Of a stretch of 64,000 nt of DNA, positions 11,115 to 22,987 are shown one piece after another. The notes under the pieces are model-generated. The model did no database searches, was not told where the DNA came from, and worked only from the letters and a program-made list of their open reading frames with translations. This stretch comes from Leptidea sinapis (taxonomy: Eukaryota > Arthropoda > Insecta > Lepidoptera > Pieridae), in NCBI RefSeq assembly GCF_905404315.1, contig NC_066286.1, positions 565,501-629,500 of the forward strand. Direction: 5' to 3'. The translations under genes were made by a program, and so were the position numbers. The first letter of the stretch is position 1. Every line of letters begins with the position of its first letter.

Positions 11115-12565
11115 TTAACAAGCGCCATTGTGGGCAACCTTCGCACCGCGACACTCGCAGCTAAAATGTGAAAAGTAAGTATAATTAAAGAAGATTAAAC
11201 GCTGAAACTAAAGATTAAGAATAGATTGTTGATAGAATAAATAATATTATTATATAGAACTAGGAATAAGTTGAAAATAAATCTACGAGCGCAATAATTC
11301 TTCAGACATTCTAAGGTTTACCTAACGAAGATATTATTATAGTGACAATATAACACGTTAAAACTTGTCCAGAATGCTAGAAATACCCCATAAGCAAACC
11401 CCCGCTCACACTCTCTTCTAATACAACAATATCAGGAGCGCTGCTAGCTGTGTAATTGGTGGTATGGTTTATAATATGATTCAATATGTTCCAAATAATT
11501 TTTGAAATTATTAACGTCTTTCTTGTCAGACATCTATTTACTCCACCATAATAGATTATTAGCAATACATACAAGCATTTGTTGGTATATGTCTTTCCGT
11601 CAGTACCACAGACGGGATGGTTGTCACTTGCGCACGCTGCTTCACAGAAGAGTTGTGATTTTGCACTTGCCCAAGCAACGATTGAGAGAATGGCTGAAAA
11701 AACTGAAATAAAAAAATTATTTTCTTTAAATGGTAAATAATTAAGATCGCCCAACAGTAGGTGATAAAAAATTTAAAATATAGATATTAGCACAGACACA
11801 CCGATGTATATACAGATATATATAGGACTGGTATGACAATTGAATTACTGGGAAATACGGTATACGGAATCTAGGGAGAGTGCCCGAAATTTGGCAAATC
11901 ACAGATTAAAAAAAAAAAGTGCAGAAGCCATTACGAAAAAAGGCTACGTTGGTAAGTGTATTTACATCCACACAGATAGTCAGTTGGCTCTGGCCGCAAT
12001 AGACTCAAACGAAACAAGTTTAAGACTTGAAGACAAAGGCTCTTTAACACATTTGCACCCGGGGAGTCTTGTTAAATCAACCCTTGATTTATCGTGTGCA
12101 CATGAGTATAATAATCTCTGGAGCAATGCTCGGGGCTTAACCCATTCCATAACCGTAATCTTAGCCTTTAACAAATAGGCTACCCATGAGGAACTAGTGC
12201 TAAGTACGGAAAACTTACGCTGGTTAGAATACCAGGACTCTAAACAAACACCTTTCAATTCTAGGCGTCCGTGATTGCAGAGAATGAAGATTCTCTTATA
12301 ATGCTGATAAAACTCCATTACATATTCTGTCTGTATGTGGTCCTTTAATGTGTGAACTTAGCGTCTCTTTGGGAAGTCTAATTTAAAATTTAAGAATAAT
12401 ATTTTAAATAAATCAAAGTAAATTTACAAGCACGACGCATGGACTAGCCTTGACCATTATATTCTAAAAAATTAAAACTGTAAATAATATAATAATGAAG
12501 CAATGATTTTAACAAGTTTGCTCCCCGAATAAAATTAAAGAATACTTACACAGTAACAGTTTCAT
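11115..12565 (-). CDS. Kazal-type serine protease inhibitor, gene A' (mirror duplicate, 63 aa)
   Basis: Exons on the minus strand are 12550-12565, 11573-11702 and 11115-11160, with the same splice sites as gene A. I found no difference in the exons, so it encodes the same secreted 63-residue Kazal protein with seven cysteines and a Ser in the predicted P1 position. Its TATA box (12652-12658) and poly(A) region are also mirrored, so it should be transcribed, towards the palindrome centre. If the duplication is real, the dose of this inhibitor is doubled and reads cannot tell A from A' apart from three changed bases in intron 1. Confidence 0.85.
11837..12178 (+). mobile_element. Mirror copy of the LINE RNase H fragment
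   Basis: Mirror of 2849-3190 in intron 1 of gene A'. Three transitions within 5 bp (opposite 3006-3010) change two residues after SNET; otherwise the translation is the same. Confidence 0.65.
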
Positions 12566-12651
12566 GGCTGATGGTTTTGTTTTCTTTATATACGTAACAA
12601 ACAATAAAGAGACTTACAGGTGATTGTTATTGTGAACGTATTTCAATGGTC

Positions 12652-12658
12652 TTATATA
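12652..12658 (-). promoter_or_regulatory. TATA box of Kazal gene A'
   Basis: Exact mirror of the TATATAA at 2369-2375, 87 nt before the start codon. Confidence 0.7.
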
Positions 12659-13336
12659 GGTTTAACACCACATTTATAATTATAATATTTATTAGTTTTT
12701 TTTAATGAGGTATGTTGTTTTGATATTTTATCATTTAAATTAATGATTTACATATTATAATTCAGCTTATGGAAAGTTTGATACTTTTTAATCATGTAGA
12801 TACTCTTGCACTATATTTAGTAAAGTAATTTAAACTCGGTCACTCAATTCCCTAAAGGGTTTTTCTGGGTAAGCGATTCGAGCGTTGGCGATTTCGTTAC
12901 ATTACTATAATAATTAAATAATGGTATATTTATATTAACATAAGTCTTCACATAAATATGGTTGTTATTTTCCATTCATTTTATATAAATTTTGTAGATT
13001 AACTTCAAATCATTAAAAACATCGTTAAAAACATTAGGTAATATAATTACTTAGCATTCTTGTGCCATAGATGTTTTTGGTCTTTAGAATGCAAAATCTC
13101 TTGGATTTTATTATGTTTCTTAATTGCTGGGCCTTAGAAGAAGGCCTGAGAAGTTAACCATCATTTTTAATAGTAAGATAAATTAAGTATTATTAAAAAT
13201 GATGGTTAATTAACTTCTCTTAGAATTACATATTTAATTTGATCATATCTTGCAATGTGTAAACAACATACGTTTATCATGTTTATAGTTATTTATTTTA
13301 TTTAATTATACATAATTTTAACATTTTCATTTGAAT
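12659..13336. other. Mirror of the upstream region of gene A
   Basis: AT-rich and without open frames; contains the mirrored inverted repeat at 13148-13219. Confidence 0.4.
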
Positions 13337-14133
13337 TTAATAAATTTCATTAATATGAGTTTTAGAAGTTCTCCCATAACTAATCAGGTCATAGTTAATA
13401 ATTGAATCTGCTAGAGCTGTGTAAATTAATCTCATAGTAGTGTGTGGCAGCTTTGGTTTTAATATAAATAGTTAATTGAGTATAGGTCGTAGTTTAAAGC
13501 ACACACATTCAATATTATGCAGTTTCTATTTTTTGGACAACGACAGATCAGACTAATTATTTCAGTATTCAAGCATTGATGGGTGTGAGCAATGATAGTT
13601 GGCGAAGTAGAGGTGAGATATGTGAAAATGAATATGTATAATTTTAGATTTTTGAGCATTTTCTACTAGGCCGACATCATGAGCCCATTTACACAATACA
13701 GTAAAGTTATTTTGCATAGTTATTTCTGCAGCTTCTAAGTCTTTATGAGCTACCATAAGGCATGTGCCATCAGAAAATTGTACAATGTTACACATGTTGT
13801 ATAATGTTACACATATCATTAACATAAAGTAAATGCTCAGTAGGTCCTATGGTCGATCACTGAGCTGTTCCTTTAATTGTTGTGATTATGTTGCTAAATT
13901 TATTGGCTACTTTGACTTTCACGCATCTATCTTCATTGTAACTCTATTAAAACTAGAAGTGGTCCTAGTATGCGATATTGTGCAATAGTATTTTATTATT
14001 TAGCATATCAAACGCCCTGCTAAAATCAATAAATAGAGCTAAAACGAGAAGTTTATTATGAAGCGATCTATTTACATCATCTGTTCGCAATAACTGGGTA
14101 GTGCTTTTCTTTTTCTGAAAACCGAACTGGTTT
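13337..14133 (-). mobile_element. Mirror copy of the broken LINE RT fragment
   Basis: Mirror of the complete 894-1690 fragment, with the same stops and the FSDGT replacement. Confidence 0.8.
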
Positions 14134-14764
14134 TTAATAATTTGGATTTGAAGGATTTTGGATAAGAAGGATTTCTATGTTACCAAATTAACAAAAATTT
14201 GTTAATTTGGTTACATAGAAATCCTTCAATTATTTTATCTAAGCAAATAGTACATTAAAGCAAGTAGTAGTAGGGGTCGGTTATTATTTTAATCATTACG
14301 GCTGCCTTTTTTACATATGGGTCTTAAGAATCCTATTTTAAGAGAATTTGGATAACGCGCTTTATAGCGCTTTATAGCCTTTTTAGTACTTATTTAATAA
14401 TAGTATTATATAGTATTATATATAGATCTTTGAATAACAAATTGAAGGTTTGCTTAGGTGTTTTCGTAAAAATAAACTGATTAAAACAAGTTATGAACGC
14501 TCTTCCATTAAAGTCTGATTTGACAGGAGCACAGAGTAGGTACATTTTTGTTAATTCGTTCTTGCGCACATGCCAAGGGCCTTGTCTTTAGTAGTTTCAT
14601 GTTGGGTATTTATTTTCAGTACTTTGATTTACAAAAAAGTCGAATAAAGTATTCTCATCATATCTTTCATCAATTAAATTTTCCTTTTCTGTATGGTTCA
14701 CTATTTTTTTAAAGTTATTAAGAACACGATTCACTTTCCGCTAAGAAAGTAGCAACTTTTTAAC

Positions 14765-15408
14765 CGACTTCAAAAAGGAGGAGGTTCTTAATTCGTCGGT
14801 ATGTTCTTTTTTTATGTTTGTTACCTCAAAACTATCGACTGGGTGAACCGATTTTGATAATTTTTTTTACTTGAAGGCTGGTGCTTCCCGTGTGGTCTCA
14901 TTGTAATTTTGTCCAGATCTGACAGTGGCATCAATGAGAAAACCATAAAAAGTCTTAAATTTCCTATGCGTACGTATAGAAGTGGATGATAAATTTACGA
15001 ATAACTCAATATCGCGCTAACCGATTTTGATGATCCTTTTTTTATTGGAAAGGATATACCTAAAGGATAGTTTGGTGAGTTTGGTTAGGCTCTGATTACG
15101 GAATCCATGACAAAGTAACGGAACTATTCAATTCTTAGGAGCAAACTAACGATACTCGGCCGAATCTTTTTTATGATATCCGGATATTTAAGTCATCTAC
15201 CATAACATAGTTATGGTCAAGTTATTATCGTAGTCGAATATGATGATCAATGGGACGCCTTAGCGACTTACGGTAAGGGTGCGATCTGTGGCAGAATTTC
15301 TGTCTGTTATCAAATTGCAAAGCACTTACGTTCATTGCTCACCTATAACTATGTATTGGATGACACTGACTCCAAAAATAACCATAATCGCAACAAGAAT
15401 TAGATTAA
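14765..15408 (+). repeat. AACCGACTTC-type repeat at the right edge of the palindrome
   Basis: Repeats 8646-9289. Homology to the unit stops after TTAGATTAA at 15408; the next bases begin the promoter region shared by Kazal genes B, C and D. Four single-base differences from the other copies are visible here (for example at 15036 and 15337), more than inside the arms. Confidence 0.8.
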
Positions 15409-15476
15409 CTAGATGAAAAAATATAATGACTTTCGAAAAACCAATTAAAGATATACTAACTTACTAATGCGGTATC

Positions 15477-15483
15477 TATATAA
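15477..15483 (+). promoter_or_regulatory. TATA box of Kazal gene B
   Basis: TATATAAGG lies 91 nt before the start codon. The block from about 15411 to the start codon aligns with the same region of gene D (42037-42214) and the remnant of gene C (29025-29127), so this is a conserved promoter and 5' UTR. Confidence 0.75.
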
Positions 15484-15573
15484 GGCAAGCGAAGTAGTTT
15501 TCCAAGTCTAATACTCTTCTAGATATTTCTTCATTGTATTTCAAGTCAATAGGAGAAGTTATAACCATTAGCC

Positions 15574-18500
15574 ATGAGGGTATTATTATGTAAGTACCAG
15601 TAATTTCTTTTCCGCTGTTGGAGCAATATCTTCAAATTCATTTTCATTCTTTTATTTATACAATTTCCACAATAATTAATGTTATAAATATCGTCGAAGT
15701 AAGTGCTGTCTGGTCCAACCGTCATGCTTGTGCCAGTCGAGAACTGTTTTTCGTATCAATAGTTCAAATATTTAGTAAGTGTTGGCATCATAATATCTTT
15801 ATTAGCTGACCCGACAGACAGAGTTGTTCTGTTCATAATTAAAAAAAACTTTTGCGGGTGGAATTTTCAGCTGACCTCTATCGGCGAAAGGAATATACCA
15901 ACCAAATTTCAAGTGTTTAGTTAGTGTTATAATATCGTTATTAGCAGACCCGACAGACTATTTTGTATAAAAATATTTGAATTTGAAAAATTGATGTGCA
16001 TTTACATTTACTTTTATAACTTTTATAATAAATAATTAAAAATTGTTACAATATGTTAGTAGTTTGACGGATCCAACCTTATGCCTGTTTAAGACCAGGT
16101 GATGTTAAACTGTTTCCCGTATAGAAGTCTATAAGGTTGAGTAGGAGGGCCGTAAAAAGCGGGTAAGGTCGGACATAAGCTCTGAAGCACTAGTTCTTAG
16201 CACGGATGGGCGGTATACCGTCGGTCCAGCTTGATTTATAGATGACCAAGGTGAAAAGCGAATTATTGACATTGGTATGCCTTTCCTTAACATTCAGGTA
16301 CTACAGGAGATAAAGCGAGCTTGTTTTATGACGGAATTGCAATTAAACGAAGTTTTCTTGGACAGACTTAGTTACATACTAAAACACACGGGTCAAAGGA
16401 AGGCGTGCCCGTAGCAAATTCTGCCAATGTGGTTTTCTTTGCCTCAGCCAATGGCGTTCTAAACATATAGACAATGCACCTCATACAAAATGAAAGCCGA
16501 AATATGGCACATGCTACCATAATAACATTCGACTGCTATGGCTATACATTTCTGCGTTTACTCCAGTTGTTTAAAATATAATTGGTCAATAGGCCGCAAT
16601 GTAAACACTATTTCAGTATCAGCTGCATATTTTTTATATAATTTAGAACCCGATTTGGACAGTGATATCAGTGGAGTAGCAGTTTTTAAATTCAGACAAA
16701 AACGTGGGTTGCTATAACTTTAACGTTCGTCAGCCTGTCCCATTTTCCGATCAAGATCTGTTCAGTCGGAGGCTTTTTACGTTTTTAATCAAAAATAACA
16801 CTCATATTGTAAAGGGGAAAGTTTGTATGTTAATTTATTGGCTTGAGTTTATATTTGTTACTTCATTACGTTCTAAAGTGATTTGGATTTAATTAGTTAA
16901 GGTAAGGTTTAATGAGATAAACTAATACTCAAATATAATATTTTTATTTACATAAAATAATTAGTTAAAGTGGTTATTTAAATGTTGAGTTCCTTGAATT
17001 AAATTTAATTTGTCTTTTAGACTTAGATATCTTTTCCAGGGTATCTTTTTGGTATATGTAGAGTAAGCGGACATCAACATCTGTTTGTATCACAGCTTTT
17101 GTCAAATTTGAAATGTAGTTAAATCCAAAAAACTTAAATCGTTTAGTGGTGATATACATATAAATATGCTCATATTGTTTGTAAATTTCTTCAAATCTCT
17201 CTTTTGCTACCAAATGGCGCCAATTTTTTTTCATTATCTCGTGTACGGGAAAGCTGAAAAATATTAACTTATACATATTTGCGATGTAAATAAGTATCAA
17301 TTATCACTAGGTAACGATACTTCCGTGATAACGTGTAAATAGCACTTATATGTAAGCGTTCACATTCTAGTAAGCCGTTCACATTACACAAAATACAATA
17401 TTGCTAATCATTGTTCACTAGGCCTTTAAAAAAAATTGACAAATAAACAACCGACTTTAAAACACTATTCCAAACCTATAGATATAATAAACACTAAAAA
17501 GTATAACAATAATTGCATATTTTTATACAATCTAATTTATAGATCTAATTCTAGTAACATAAAACGTCGAAGCACCAGCTTTCAAATAAAAAATCGAATT
17601 GAGAACCTACAACTTTTTTGAAATCGGTTAAAAAGAGCGACTATATTGTTTTCATTTCTGACTGTGTCCTTTCATCTGTCTCATTCTGACAAACGGGTCT
17701 TGTCTTGGGACTTGTCAATAATTAATACCATATTAAATGAAAAAATATTCGATTTATTAAATTACTTATGCTTTTTGCATATCAATCTTATATAAATAAA
17801 ATAACCTTACCGATGATAAGTCACACCATCTTTTTTTGAGTCGTTAATGTATTATTTAAGCAATTTTTATAGCACACTTTGGCTTGTTGATTGACACACA
17901 GTTAACACACGACTAAATAGAAAAGTGTGCTTATATTGTCCTTAAGCACAATTTTGCCGTTCCACTGTCAGACTGCGAATGATATGTCTATATGTAAAGA
18001 ACGTCATTGGCCTCAGCTATTAAAGATTTGCGGCACCTGCCTAAATTTTTATGTTATTAATTTCGCTGGAGTTGATCATGATCCCATTGACCCATGCTTG
18101 ATGCCTCTCCTGTTTTCGCCTAGATGCCATTTAGCAATCGAAACAAGGTCAAAACTTGCCAACAATTGGCCCCGAAGAGAGAAGAGAGAAAAAGTTTTAA
18201 TAAAATAATTACCAGGAACAGTTTAAATCTTTTTTATATTATATTTAAGCAAGGAGTTTATCTAGTCATTGCGTCTGTGTGTTAAACTCGTATTGTTAAA
18301 ATTTCACAATATTTTGATATTTTATTCTAATATATTAGCAATGTATGTATATTCATTTATCTAACCATATATGTCAATTTAAGATAAAGTATCTTCTAAA
18401 TAAGGGAACTGTATAAGTTTGATGAAAACTAGTTTAGTTATTATTATTATTAATAAATAAAAAAAAAATCCAGATTCTATTCGTTCCCGTAACGCCGTCA

Positions 18501-21500
18501 CATATTGAACTATTGTGTTCGCCACTCAGTGCTGGCTAGCTCAACAGTATTTTTATTTATTCGCTTAATATTAGGGGTTAAAGTATGTAATTGCCGATTT
18601 GTACAGAAAAATTGAAAGAAGTTTTTTTTTAATTTAACATATTTATTTAATCAAAATAGTTAACATTAGGTATTATCTATACATTCCTGCCATCTAATAG
18701 GAAGCTCATTTATGCCTTTGCGATAGAAATTTGGTGATCTAGATTCGACAAACTGTGTGAAAGCATTTTGTACGGCATCCTGAGAAGAAAACGTTTTATC
18801 ACGTAGAAAATCGTCCAAATCACGAAAAAATGGTAGTGCGTTGCAGTAAGGTCTGGCGAATACGGAGCTGATGAATGGTTTCTAATTACAGCTCCTGTAG
18901 AGTTAAAACGGTTACTCTTGCTGTATGCGGTTTCGCGTTATCATGGAGCAATAATGGTGAAAATCCATTTATGAGTCGGAGCTCTTTCACTGGTAGTTTT
19001 GCTATCATTGTTCGGGCTTCGGCACAGTACACATCTGCCGTTATTGCCTGACCACGTCGTAGAATGCTATAATGAATAACACCATATGGAGACCACCAAA
19101 CAGTTTCCATTACATTTTTATTGGTACGTTTTGCTTTAGTACATTGTTGTGGGATCTGACTTGGGGACAGCCATTGCGTTTTTCACTTACGGTTATCATA
19201 AAAAATCAACTTTTCATCACATGTAACATTTCTTTCATTTCTGAATCGATTCAACAAGGCAATACAACCTTTAGAACGTGATTTTTTCTGCATATCAGTA
19301 AAATCATGGAGCACCCATTTCTCATATTTCTTATTTCATTGATTTTATGCAAATGAATCAATATTGTTGGTGAGGTAATGTTAAACCATTCTGCTAATTC
19401 CTGGTTAGTTTGGCTCGGATCGGATTTCAACATCTCTTTCAATTCATTGTTATTCAACTTGGTCCATCCGTCTTCCATGGGGTTCATTCTTCAAAGTTTC
19501 CATTACGAAAGTGTTCAAACCAAAATCGCACGGTGCGTTCACTAGCAGTCACCTCTCCAAACACAACATTGATGTTGGGGGAGCTGTTTCTGCCGCGTTA
19601 GTTCTGCGTCGGAACTCGTATTCAAAAATCACTCGAATTTTCGAAGTATCCATCTTTCTTGTCCAAGCTGAAAAAAATAACAAATGAAACTTGATAATCG
19701 AATGTTGCACATTTTTTAAACGAAGAACTACACTACATAGATACCATGTGAAAAAAGTTTCATCAAAAAAAAGGTTCTATGTCAATTCGAAGTACCTATT
19801 ATAATAAAACGGCAATTTCATACTCAAACCCCACGGACGAGTAAAATAATAAGGACTCCATATCACCTACATAACAGTGAAACATCAAAACAATCCAGTC
19901 AACGTGAAAATACATAGCCCCACGGACACACTTACACTATTACAAGCCGATCAGCTGCCATTTTGACATTTGCCATCTTCTCTGACGGAGCAGTTTGCGT
20001 CGCTTAAAATATTTTTAAAGTACTGCTGTGTATTGAGAAATCGTGTAAAAACAATGCCAGTATACAATAAAAGTATCAATGAATTACCTTTCACAAGAGA
20101 GAAAGGTTTTTATTACTCTTTTTTTTGGTCTATATCACTATAAAGCACATAGTTATTTGTTCTCCAAAATGTACTTATAACAAACGAATTGAAGAACGAA
20201 TTTTGTGTAGGTATTCTTAAAAAAAAGAAATGTAAGTACGTCATTCTTATATCAGTTAAAACAAAGATACTGCAAACAAGGGCACAGGAATCAAACCCCC
20301 AATCTTTACTTTCAAGGTGTTACAGTTTTTTTATGTAATTAATGTATGTACTCATACTATGCCTGCGATATTTTTTTAGGAAATAATCTCTATCAGAAAT
20401 TAAAAAATCGGAATTAAAAGTAATGTGCTTATATATAATACTATGACTAATAACGGGACATAATTTATGTTATCTGGTATCCCCCGTAACTACACACACA
20501 TTAGTTAAAGGAGCTTCACTTGTTAATATCACAGCGCGGAGTCCTTCTTTTTTTACTAGTCCGTGTTTAGCCCCTTATCTTATCGTGGTGATTGATTACA
20601 TAACTTGGAACTAAGGTGCATTTTTCAAAGGTGTATAATTTTGTATAAGTGTTAGTTGATGTAGAGGCGATTTATCTGTCTCGAGGCAAAATCTGCCTTA
20701 ATCAGTGCATTGAAATGGTTGAATGTCAAGTGTGCTTTCAACCCATATTTCTCTCGTTTCACGACATGACCGAGGAAACCTTCAAATCCAATCAGTTATA
20801 AATTTTGATTACTTAAAGTCTTAGTATCTTGATATAGGTACTTATTTATTTATTACATCAAGAAAAAATAAATCCCTATTAATATTATGAATGCGTATGT
20901 AAGTTTGGTTGTTACGCTTTTACGCCGGAGCTACTGAACCGATTTGAGCTTGATATGAACATAGGCATATATTTTATCCCGGAAAAATAAATTTCCCGTG
21001 GGATTTGCGAAAAAACTGAAATTCACGTCGATGATCTATAACTATTGCAATATTACGTTTAGATTGCCATAGCAATCTTCCTTGAAATAAGATTCATTTA
21101 ATATGTTGAGAACGGGATCGAATACGCGAACCGGAACTGAAATAGGACATGAGATAATCTTCAATACCAAACGTACTTATTTTTTTTAAGAACCCATTTA
21201 CTACGCGGACGAAGTCGTGGGCATCATCTAGTTAAAAATAAATGAGTTGAGTTATACATAATATATAAATGATTATATATGGCATATAATAAAATATATA
21301 ATATATAAATATCTTTATTTCAGTTATTGCATCGATTTTAGCAATTGTTGCTTGTGCAAATACACTATCACTGAGGCTGTGTAAATTTCTGTGCCCACCT
21401 ATAAACCGGCCTGTTTGCAGCAGAGATGGAAGTACTTATCGTAACATATGTGTGTAAGTATTCTTATAAACCTTTCCGTTCCCGGAAATTTTGGCGCGCG

Positions 21501-22680
21501 CGATGCGTTCTGTCAATGCGTATTATTTTTCGTGAATTAATAGGCTACTTATAAATAAGATAATTAAAGCTATAAGACCATGCGAAATAAATCATCTTGT
21601 AAACAAAATAAGAGTCATAACTTATTGAGAGAATAGTGTACCATACGGCATTCGGTTTTGGTGTATCTGAAAAACCTAGTGCCCTGAAATCCTATTACCA
21701 AAGAATAGTGCGGACGGATTTCGTATCGGAACCATAGACAACAATATAAAGCGAAGTTGTAGTTACGATAATAATGTCAAGCTAATTCGGAAATAATGTA
21801 AACGAAAGACAATATGTCTAATCGCGAATTTCTTATCGATATTCGGTTCTGAAACACTTTCGTAATAGGAAAATGTAAGATCTGTCAACCGAAACTTCGT
21901 ATTTCGATTTTGATAATAGCGCTCCTGGGGCACTGCCGATTTCGGAATATTAATCTTAATTATGGTAAAGATAATACATATTATCTACATATTTATGTAG
22001 AACTTTTAATTTATAACAATTAAATGTAGTTTCTGTATTAGCGTCCGACGTTCTTTGTTGTTTAGAGTCCAGCGTGTGTCTCTATAACCCTCTCTTAAGA
22101 TTACCACTCCAAGGAAGCCTGAGTTGCCAACCTGAATTACTGTGGATGCAATCGCCAGTCTCAAAGTAGCGTGCACTATTGCGATGCCACCAACACTCCT
22201 GACATTGCAGTAGTTGTAACAACTGACTACTTATTATAAGGAGACTCTTAGTATATACACATTTATATATTTAAATCGATCTTTTTACATATGCATTGTT
22301 TCAAGTTTATTAAGTTTGGATATGCTGTTATCAGGACAGTTTTTCACTAATACTTTATCATTCCGTGGCGTTGTAACCATTGGTATAAAATACAAATAGA
22401 CATTTTGCATATTATTGATTTATTCGGAGGTATAACTTCATACCAAGTTAATTTGAAAGGCCGTATTTATTTATTGTACGCCAAAGACCACATACTATTA
22501 CTTCGTTAACTAAAACTTGGCAGGGCGAAATATTATTTCATGAATAATAATTATTTATAACGTTTTAGCATGAAATGTCGCGGTCGACCACTTTGTCACA
22601 CAGGACCCTGCGATCTTCGTCGTCCATTTTGTAGTTCGTCTGATGGTAATCAAAGTTCTACCACTACTGTGAAGCAGTAA
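15574..22680 (+). CDS. Kazal-type serine protease inhibitor, gene B (3 exons, 85 aa)
   Basis: Exons are 15574-15589, 21324-21453 and 22569-22680; exon lengths and intron phases match gene A. The signal peptide is MRVLLFIASILAIVACANT. The Kazal domain keeps C-x3-C-x7-C-x10-C-x3-C-x10-C, with PVCSRDGSTYRNIC as the core. P1, two residues after the second Cys, is Pro (CPPIN), which is unusual for a protease-facing loop. There are eight cysteines: one extra in the last loop (PLCHTGPC) and one in a 22-residue Ser/Thr-rich tail (RRPFCSS), possibly an added disulfide. Intron 1 is 5.7 kb because of a mariner, a second TIR element and a Helitron. AATAAA lies at 22774-22779. Splice sites and frame are intact, so it looks functional. 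Confidence 0.87.
15590..18570. other. Intron 1 of gene B, first part
   Basis: Mostly AT-rich. It contains diverged copies of a GCTGACCCGACAGAC repeat (15808 and 15950 areas), a minus-strand AACCGACTTC-repeat piece (about 17430-17630), and segments at 16290-16460 and 18030-18570 that are recognisably shared with duplicon C (34040-34180 and 34180-34690). No exon seen. Confidence 0.6.
18572..19833 (-). mobile_element. mariner element with decayed transposase
   Basis: The ends are imperfect inverted repeats: TAGGGGTTAAAGTATGTAAT on the left against TGGGGTTTGAGTATGAAATT on the right read inwards. The minus strand encodes transposase pieces in several frames. One has MEDGWTKLNNNELKEML and an HTH-like region (19251-19487); the other has VWWSPYGVIHYSIL and LLLHDNAKPHTAR (18886-19110), the latter carrying the second catalytic Asp. 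About 1.26 kb is the normal size of mariner. Frameshifts make it inactive. It lies in intron 1 of gene B and is absent from the homologous position of duplicon C. Confidence 0.85.
19828..20571. mobile_element. Non-autonomous TIR element next to the mariner
   Basis: The motif CGGACGAGTAAAATAATAAG at 19834 is answered by an inverted copy near 20540-20563 (CTTCTTTTTTTACTAGTCCG), followed by GGACTCC on both inner sides. There is no coding capacity. The mariner appears to have landed in or beside its left end, so together they form one 2-kb insertion. Confidence 0.55.
20873..21232 (+). mobile_element. Lep1-type non-autonomous Helitron
   Basis: It begins TCCCTATTAATATTATGAAT and ends with CGGACGAAGTCGTGGGC, a few bases and CTAGT, the typical termini of the lepidopteran Lep1/HelNA group, and sits between A and T as Helitrons do. 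It has no coding capacity and lies in intron 1 of gene B, 91 bp before exon 2. Confidence 0.85.
21618..22185 (+). mobile_element. Dispersed repeat in intron 2 of gene B, itself interrupted
   Basis: The outer sequence (about 21618-21690 and 21921-22185) matches, inverted, 56640-56945: the GGTGTATCTGAAAAA area and the CCTGAATTACTGTGGATGCA area both recur. Between them is a segment of about 230 bp flanked by CTATTACCAAA and its inverse TTTGATAATAG, probably a MITE nested in the older repeat. Confidence 0.5.
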
Positions 22681-22773
22681 AAAGCAAGCAGAATCCACCA
22701 AGAAGCAATTTGTTTGAAGTATTGAAACGGATCACCTAGTTATTTTATAATGAAATTCAAAACTATTTAAAGC

Positions 22774-22779
22774 AATAAA
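22774..22779 (+). terminator. Poly(A) signal of gene B
   Basis: AATAAA, 94 nt after the stop codon. The 3' UTR aligns with those of duplicon C (AATAAA near 36911) and gene D (45837). Confidence 0.7.
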
Positions 22780-22987
22780 GAAATGAAGCATTAATACAAT
22801 TATTTGTATGTTTAATAAACTTTAATAAAAAAGCTTCGTCGTCCAAATAATCTATAACCATGAAAAAAAATGTATACATGTGAATAAACTACTTAATATG
22901 GAACGTTAATTATATTTCTTCATAAGCCCAACATAAACCAAGCTCAAGATCTCGAATCGGTTCAAAAGCTATCAAAACTGTTTCATA

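Larger units (their letters stand above)
7777..15026 (-). repeat. Right arm of the giant inverted repeat
   Basis: Reverse complement of 1-7250. It includes a full inverted 6,119-bp unit (8908-15026). The inverted sequence also contains its own direct repeat: 7257-9289 equals 13376-15408 at offset 6119, with a few single-base differences near the right end. Confidence 0.97.
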
